DNA of 64,000 nt from Panonychus citri (Eukaryota; Arthropoda; Arachnida; Trombidiformes; Tetranychidae), in contig NW_026515482.1 in the NCBI RefSeq assembly GCF_014898815.1, positions 1,302,001 through 1,366,000 of the forward strand. The letters run 5' to 3'. Within the stretch, counting starts at the first letter, position 1. Each line of letters starts with the position of its first letter. This document shows, piece after piece, positions 58,901 to 64,000 of this stretch. The translations under genes were made by a program, and so were the position numbers. Under the pieces are notes generated by a model. That model made no database searches. It saw only the letters and a program-made list of their open reading frames with translations, and was not told the DNA's origin.

Positions 58901-59578
58901 ATCCTTTTCTGTTAGAGATTAAAGGTAGTAGAGGGAAGATGGAAAATAGATAGAAAAAGGTGGAGAATGAGAGAGTAAGAAAAAGTTAGAAAGAGTGGAA
59001 AAGAAGACTAATGCCTTCAATTCACTTTAACGGCCCTAATCTTTTTTAGCTGGTGATCACCTTCTCTTTTTGCTCTTTGGATGAAGTGGATTGATCATCA
59101 TCATGCGGTGAAGTGAGAACTTACAGAGTCATCTCTTTGAAAAATAACCACTCTACCTCCCTTGTCTCCGGTAGCGAGTAGGTCCCCATTATCATTGAAT
59201 TCAACACATGATATAATATCGGCTGTATGGCCACCATGAGACAGGTGAGAAAGAAAGAGGAAGAAATATAATTAATTAGTGAGAAGTAACGAAAAGAAAA
59301 TTATCAATATTTACTACACAAAAGAACAGAAAGAAAGAAAGAAAGAGAGAGAGAGAAAGAAAGATAGAAAAAGAGAGGATAGAAATAAGAGAAAAAAAGA
59401 GAAAGAGTGTAAGAAAAGGAGAACAAGGTGCAGAGGAGAGAAGAGAAATTCCAATGGATTTTAGAAGAAATTCTATCAATAGAATAGAAGAAAACAAACC
59501 TTCACTTATGTCATCATCTAAAGAACCTTTAACCTGTTCAAAAGTCCATTGAATGTCGGAAAATTCAGACTGAGCCAT
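55998..59578 (-). CDS. PPP2R2A: Protein phosphatase 2A regulatory subunit B (B55/PR55), seven exons
   Basis: Exons 59578-59500, 59222-59125, 58524-58065, 57523-57359, 57225-56964, 56681-56558 and 56150-55998 join in frame through GT-AG introns to 446 residues, close to the 447 of human B55 alpha. B55 is the WD40 beta-propeller that targets the PP2A core enzyme to substrates such as mitotic CDK phosphosites and tau. It acts in cytoplasm and nucleus. Visible hallmarks are the N-terminal acidic D-D-D-I-S-E, G-D-K-G-G-R-V-V-I-F in blade 1, S-H-E-P-E-F-D-Y-L-K-S-L-E-I-E-E-K, S-T-N-D-K-T-I-K-L-W, A-N-A-H-T-Y-H-I-N-S-I-S, D-L-R-I-N-L-W-H-L, M-T-G-S-Y-N-N-F-F and the final H-T-A-W-H-P ... A-T-N-N-L. 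All seven blades are present. The Drosophila orthologue is twins. Nothing is missing or broken. Confidence 0.97.
58684..59460. repeat. Purine-rich tract in PP2A introns 1 and 2, including (GA)n
   Basis: The plus strand is dominated by GA, GAAA and GAGA words (pure GA near 58729-58751 and AAAG/GA near 59331-59410). It is therefore pyrimidine-rich on the sense strand of the PP2A gene. Exon 2 of PP2A (59125-59222) sits inside it. Open frames here on both strands are repeat read-through. Confidence 0.75.
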
Positions 59579-61131
59579 GAGCTAAATGGCTTAGTGATTA
59601 AGGTGAACACAGAAAACAATATTATAAAAAAAAAGAGGTTTTAACCAATGTTTTTTTCTTCTTCTTCTTCTCTCCTTCTTGAATTCAGTTTAACTGTTGA
59701 TCAGCTTTTTACTTTAATTTGCTAATGTTGATTGCAAATCATGAACAATTAACTGAAGGAAAGGAAGAAAGAAACAATTTTAAGAAAACATAAATGAAAA
59801 AAAATATATCAAAACATGAAAAAGAAAAAAAAATATTAGAAATACAAACAAGAGAAAGAGAAAGAGACTCAGATTCAAAAAGAAAGAGAAAAGAAATAAA
59901 TTAATTTTTTGTTAACCTTTTCCTTTGAGTCGATGCTAACAAATGACCGCGAGTTTTGAACTTCCCTTTGAACGAACAAAAAAATTTGTGTCTCCATCTG
60001 GTGGATAGAAAATGGACTATTTTATTTTCGAAATTTTTTCTCATTTATTTTTCTTTTTTTTTACAATTAATTGTTTCCGATTAAACAATTAACCTTTTCG
60101 TGAGTTGATGTAGAGTTTTTTCATCAGCAACTGTATCGTAAGTTAGATTACAAAGAGATTCCACCGATGAGATGATTAGACTTTTTAATTGTTTCAAGTT
60201 CGAATGGGTTTAGTTAATTGTTTCAACTTTTTGGTTAATTGATTGATGAACTTGATTTGATAATTGAATAATTAATCAAATTGTTATCAAGTGAGAAATC
60301 GGATCAATAGGTGGCGATGATTATACCTTGATAATTGTAAGTAATTCTAACTTGTTACTTGTGATTAAATTTTAGTGTCTTAGTTAATTATCAATAGATT
60401 TGGATAGTTACTTGAATTGTATTCAAATCTAATCAACTGGAAAGTTATTAATCATTTATTATCTGAACTTATTGATAAACAATTGAAACTGATTGTTGAA
60501 AGTTTCAAGTTAGGAAAAAATCTGATATCAACAGAGTCTGAGCTGAAAGAATCATCCTCATCCATAATATCATCATGAATTCAGTTTCATGTTAGTTCTG
60601 AGTTCTGAGTTCTCAGTGTGTGAAATTTTCATGAACAAATCAGTAGCCCAATGAACAATGTTAATCCTGATTCTATAAACTGTCCAATGTTAATCAAGTT
60701 GATTGAGTTAACAATCAATTCTCGAGTTTGTTAATTGTTGAATCAGCAACGAGAAGGAGAAAAAAGTTTTTACAAAAGTTAAATTTCACCAAAACTCAAC
60801 AATTAACTTAATTGTTACAATTGAATTTCATATCCCTAGAAAACAATCAACTTGATTATCATTATCATGATAATAAATTGATTGAAGTAAATTGTTGCCA
60901 TGACATTAAATCAAATCATCAGTAATATGATAAACTGATCAATTTAATCACTGCGATACTTTTGATGTTTAAGATTGTTAATTATCATGATAATCATCAA
61001 AACAATCAACTGATCTTTGCTATAATCAACTTGAACCTTCATTGATTTACTTAAATTGTTACATCATTAATAATCTTTGTTGTTGTGATTTAGTTAATTT
61101 TTTTTTGTTTCTCATCTTGTAAATCAAACAA
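59579..61131. other. Intergenic region between divergent PP2A B55 and the secreted-protein exon
   Basis: This 1.55-kb region must hold the promoters of both diverging genes. No clear TATA box is visible. A small tandem repeat of GTTCTGA lies at about 60597-60618. Confidence 0.5.
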
Positions 61132-61366
61132 ATGGCGATCGCAATTGTCAACAATCAATTAAATCAACCAATTTTAACCTTAATCACAATTAACTTATTG
61201 CAGTTGATTTGTCAAGGTTATTCATCTAGTGATTTTCAACAATCAACTAAACAACAACAATTAATTAAATCTGCCAATAACATGGATCTAAATTCAAAGT
61301 GTCTCAATTGTTACACCAATGTTTACAATCAACAATTAAGGATTTCAAGAGATTTAAATAGACGAG
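61132..61366 (+). CDS. First coding exon of an unrecognised secreted protein
   Basis: ATG at 61132. The frame encodes a hydrophobic signal-like segment (I-L-T-L-I-T-I-N-L-L-Q-L-I within the first 30 residues), a Gln/Ser-rich stretch, then K-C-L-N-C-Y and a basic end R-D-L-N-R-R. It ends at a good donor (G|GTAAGT at 61367, phase 1), so the protein continues in an exon that I could not find in the remaining 2.6 kb. The C-x2-C and Arg-Arg could belong to a peptide hormone precursor or another small secreted cysteine protein, but no family is recognised. Confidence 0.55.
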
Positions 61367-62247
61367 GTAAGTTAATTTAGTATTAATTAATTCATAATTT
61401 ATTAATTAATCCAGTTAATTAAAAAGTCTCATCAATCAATTTATTATTATTTATCATTAATGATTAATTATCTCCCAAAGGGATTGATTAACTTTAACCA
61501 ATATCATTTTTCAATTTCAATGATAATCAATCAACAAAATGAGAAGCTAAATTGTGAAAGATAATCACTAACAATTAACAATGATATTTAAACTAATCAA
61601 TTGCCTAACAATCAATTTTGGATCAAATTAATTGACTTTATCTAATTAAATAGGCAAAAGTAAAGTTTAATTTTCAGATCAATACTGAAAAGGGTAATTA
61701 ATTGTTGGACAAAGACAGTTAATTAAATTATTAGTAGTTTTATAAACTAATCGAACAGATTAAATTCAATTAATTTAGGAACTGAATTAATGGTCACAAT
61801 TTAAATACAATTAAAATGGTTACTTTTGAATGATTGAAAATGAGCATTAAAATAAATGGTATTGGAATTGAATCTTTGCCAGAATTGAAAGAGATGAAAT
61901 AAAAAGTTCTGAGTTGAAATATTCAATTCAATTTTCATGACAACATCATGATGAGAGTAACAATCAAACATATATATGTACAAATGAACGTAATTATATG
62001 GTATTCACTTTTTATCGGTTCAGAGGTTACGATTTTGAACATTTCATCGTCATGATAACAAACAACAATATCAATGTAATGGATATGAATGATGGAGATG
62101 ATGATGAGGATGATGATAGGGATGATAAAATCCTATCATTCTGATGAAAAAAACTCATATAATCATGATATTTTTCTGTACCCTGAAAGGAACCTGAAAA
62201 CATGAGGAATCATCAGAGATCAGATTTCTCAGTCTGAAAGAGATTTT

Positions 62248-62295
<48 letters not shown>

Positions 62296-64000
62296 ATTCA
62301 TCTGAATCTGATCTTCCTTTATCTTCAATATCATCATCTCCGATTTCATTAGACGATAAAATGTTTACTCGAATTCCAGAATCACCAAAACTTTATCAAA
62401 GTTCAACGAATACTCTTCCATGATGATTCCTACCATGTTTTTGAAACTCACAACCAAATATTATCGAATCATGATAATCCTTGATTGTTTTACATGGCGA
62501 TAATTGTGTTAAATTGTCGTTCTAATTGTGGTTTCTGTAAAGGAGAACACGATTACCTGTTAATTGTTATCCATTAGACTCAAGTTCACCATCGGAAATG
62601 AAAGAAGGAAAAGTTTCCATAGTAAATTGTTTACCAAATTGATTACATATCGAAAACAATTAACTTGATAACAATGGAAACATTTGATTGTTGAAACATA
62701 TTCTCGATTCAATGATAACATGAAAAAGGAATTGAAATAATTTCCAAAGTGGTGAATATTTTTTTCACTTTCTCTATGGAAATTTGAATTGGATACAAAA
62801 TCATAACAAAGAAAAGTTCTAGAATTAGAATTGGAAATAGAATACGAGAAAAAAGTTCTAACAGATTCGATGGAAGATGGAAAGGTGATGATGATGATGA
62901 TGATGAAGATAAACATAGGTTTCCAACCTGATGGTGGGAAAATAATGTTATCAACAATGTTACTCAAGCGAGAGAATCAATAATATCTGATTGGTGGGAA
63001 AACATTTTGTGGTGAGAGGTCAAAATGTCGCTCAGTGGGTTGACCATTTGATGACCAAAAGGATGAGGATGAAAGCGAATATCAACCCAAGGAAAGAAGA
63101 GAAAAAAATTCTGAGACTTGAGTTAATGAAGAAAAAGATGGAACAGTTCTGTAGTAAAACTAATACTCATTTTCCACCCTGAAAAACATGATATAAACTC
63201 CCAGGGAAAAGTACAACAGTTTATATCAATTTCCATCTCGAATTCATATTCACCACTCTCACAGAATGTAAATAATTTATAATCACCATCAACATGCTCA
63301 TGATGATGATACACATATGAATTCATGATATTCTGTATAATGATAACATACATGATAACTTTTCTACTTCCACCTTCATGTTATTCGGTGAAATTGAGAT
63401 GAAAAGTTCTGAGATTTGAATGTTATTCTTACATTGAGTGAATGTCATCATGTAGCAATTTATTAAATTGTTAACATGAATCATCAAGAAAAAGGGTTAA
63501 CATTATTTATAAGTTTACATGTTAATTTGTGTTCATTTCAATGATTACTTGACTTTTCATGTATTCAGGTTCATGGGTTCAGGTTGGAAGTTTATCTTTT
63601 TTTCATCATTTAATTATCTACATGATAATTATCCTTTGTAAAGTATTCTAATTGTTATCAATTAGTTTTTTTATCCCATTTTGATAATAATAATATAACT
63701 GAATCAGAGATAATTTTGGTTAATTAATTAGCGTTTTGAAACATTAACAATTGTCCGATCATGAAGAAACTTTTTTTTTCATTCAGCTGAACAAATTATG
63801 AATCAGAATCTGTGTCATTCTTGATTGTGATTAGTTAACAATCAGAGTTTGTCACCATTAATTAAAGAAATCAAATGATAACTTTAATATTCATGAGCTC
63901 GAAATTTAATTTAAAGGAAACCGAACTGATTGGAATCGATCAGCTGTTAGAACTTTTTTTCAGAACTTTTTTTTCTGTTCATTTCTTGGAGGGATAAGTT
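61367..64000. other. Probable intron of the secreted-protein gene, running off the window
   Basis: AT-rich DNA with GATGAT runs, a 44-base TC microsatellite at 62250-62293, and repeated AAAAGTTCT words (61904, 62813, 62853, 63401, 63949). I found no exon with a matching phase. Open frames at 62560-62967 and 62991-63353 have no coding signature. Confidence 0.5.
62250..62293. repeat. (TC)n microsatellite
   Basis: About 22 uninterrupted TC units, the longest dinucleotide run in the window together with that at 34978. Confidence 0.92.

Noticed and set aside
62560..63353. Several open frames on both strands near the right end
   Set aside because: All are low-complexity (Ser/Phe/Ile or Lys/Met) and mutually overlapping, with no family resemblance or matching splice phase to the exon at 61132.
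1..64000. CRISPR arrays, operons, ribosome binding sites, prophage
   Set aside because: The window is eukaryotic with spliced genes. The short regular repeats are microsatellites without spacers.

Overview
This window is AT-rich eukaryotic DNA from an animal. All reconstructed introns are GT-AG, gene families are metazoan (PP2A B55, SKA1, an Ig/FN3/DB-module receptor), and a chitin-binding cuticle- or mucin-type protein points to an arthropod. A mite-like chelicerate fits the compact, very AT-rich style, but the sequence alone does not prove it. Non-coding DNA is saturated with short words around TAATTGTT/AACAATTA, with GATGAT/ATCATC runs and with (GA)n/(CT)n microsatellites.

Layout. 1-5903: gene-free DNA. 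5904-15683 (+): six-exon gene for a 1574-residue type I membrane protein with Ig, FN3 and DB cysteine modules. 16557-17591 (-): two-exon SKA1 kinetochore gene, convergent with the receptor gene and sharing a palindromic poly(A) signal region. 17592-20486: gene-free. 20487-31416: a full-length Ty3/Gypsy-type LTR retrotransposon with 873/859-bp LTRs, a 4-bp AGAA target duplication, gag, protease, RT-RNaseH-integrase, and a large extra 3' ORF (ORF3, about 2.9 kb, broken by frameshifts) carrying a RING-like zinc finger followed by a TRAF/RAG1-like finger. 31675-31785 (-): a 36-residue secreted micropeptide gene. 31927-32140: a TIR element (MITE). 32141-36050: gene-free, microsatellite-rich, with an HSE-like palindrome near the next gene. 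36051-51559 (+): a secreted Ser/Thr/Pro-rich protein with one chitin-binding type-2 domain, whose signal-peptide exon lies 12 kb upstream of the rest. 52299-52721 (+): an intronless secreted Gly/Ser/Met-rich protein with a clear TATA box. 53110-54870: degenerate duplications, including a 258-bp, about 98% identical copy of part of the chitin-binding gene. 55998-59578 (-): complete seven-exon PP2A B55 regulatory subunit gene. 61132-61366 (+): signal-peptide-bearing first exon of an unrecognised secreted protein.

The host genes are not an operon and do not obviously work together. SKA1 and PP2A-B55 both act in mitosis, but their proximity is probably coincidental. The most unusual item is the retrotransposon's extra ORF with its zinc-finger module. 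Its two LTRs differ by small insertions and deletions and by almost no substitutions, so many of the frame breaks in the element may be assembly errors rather than decay.
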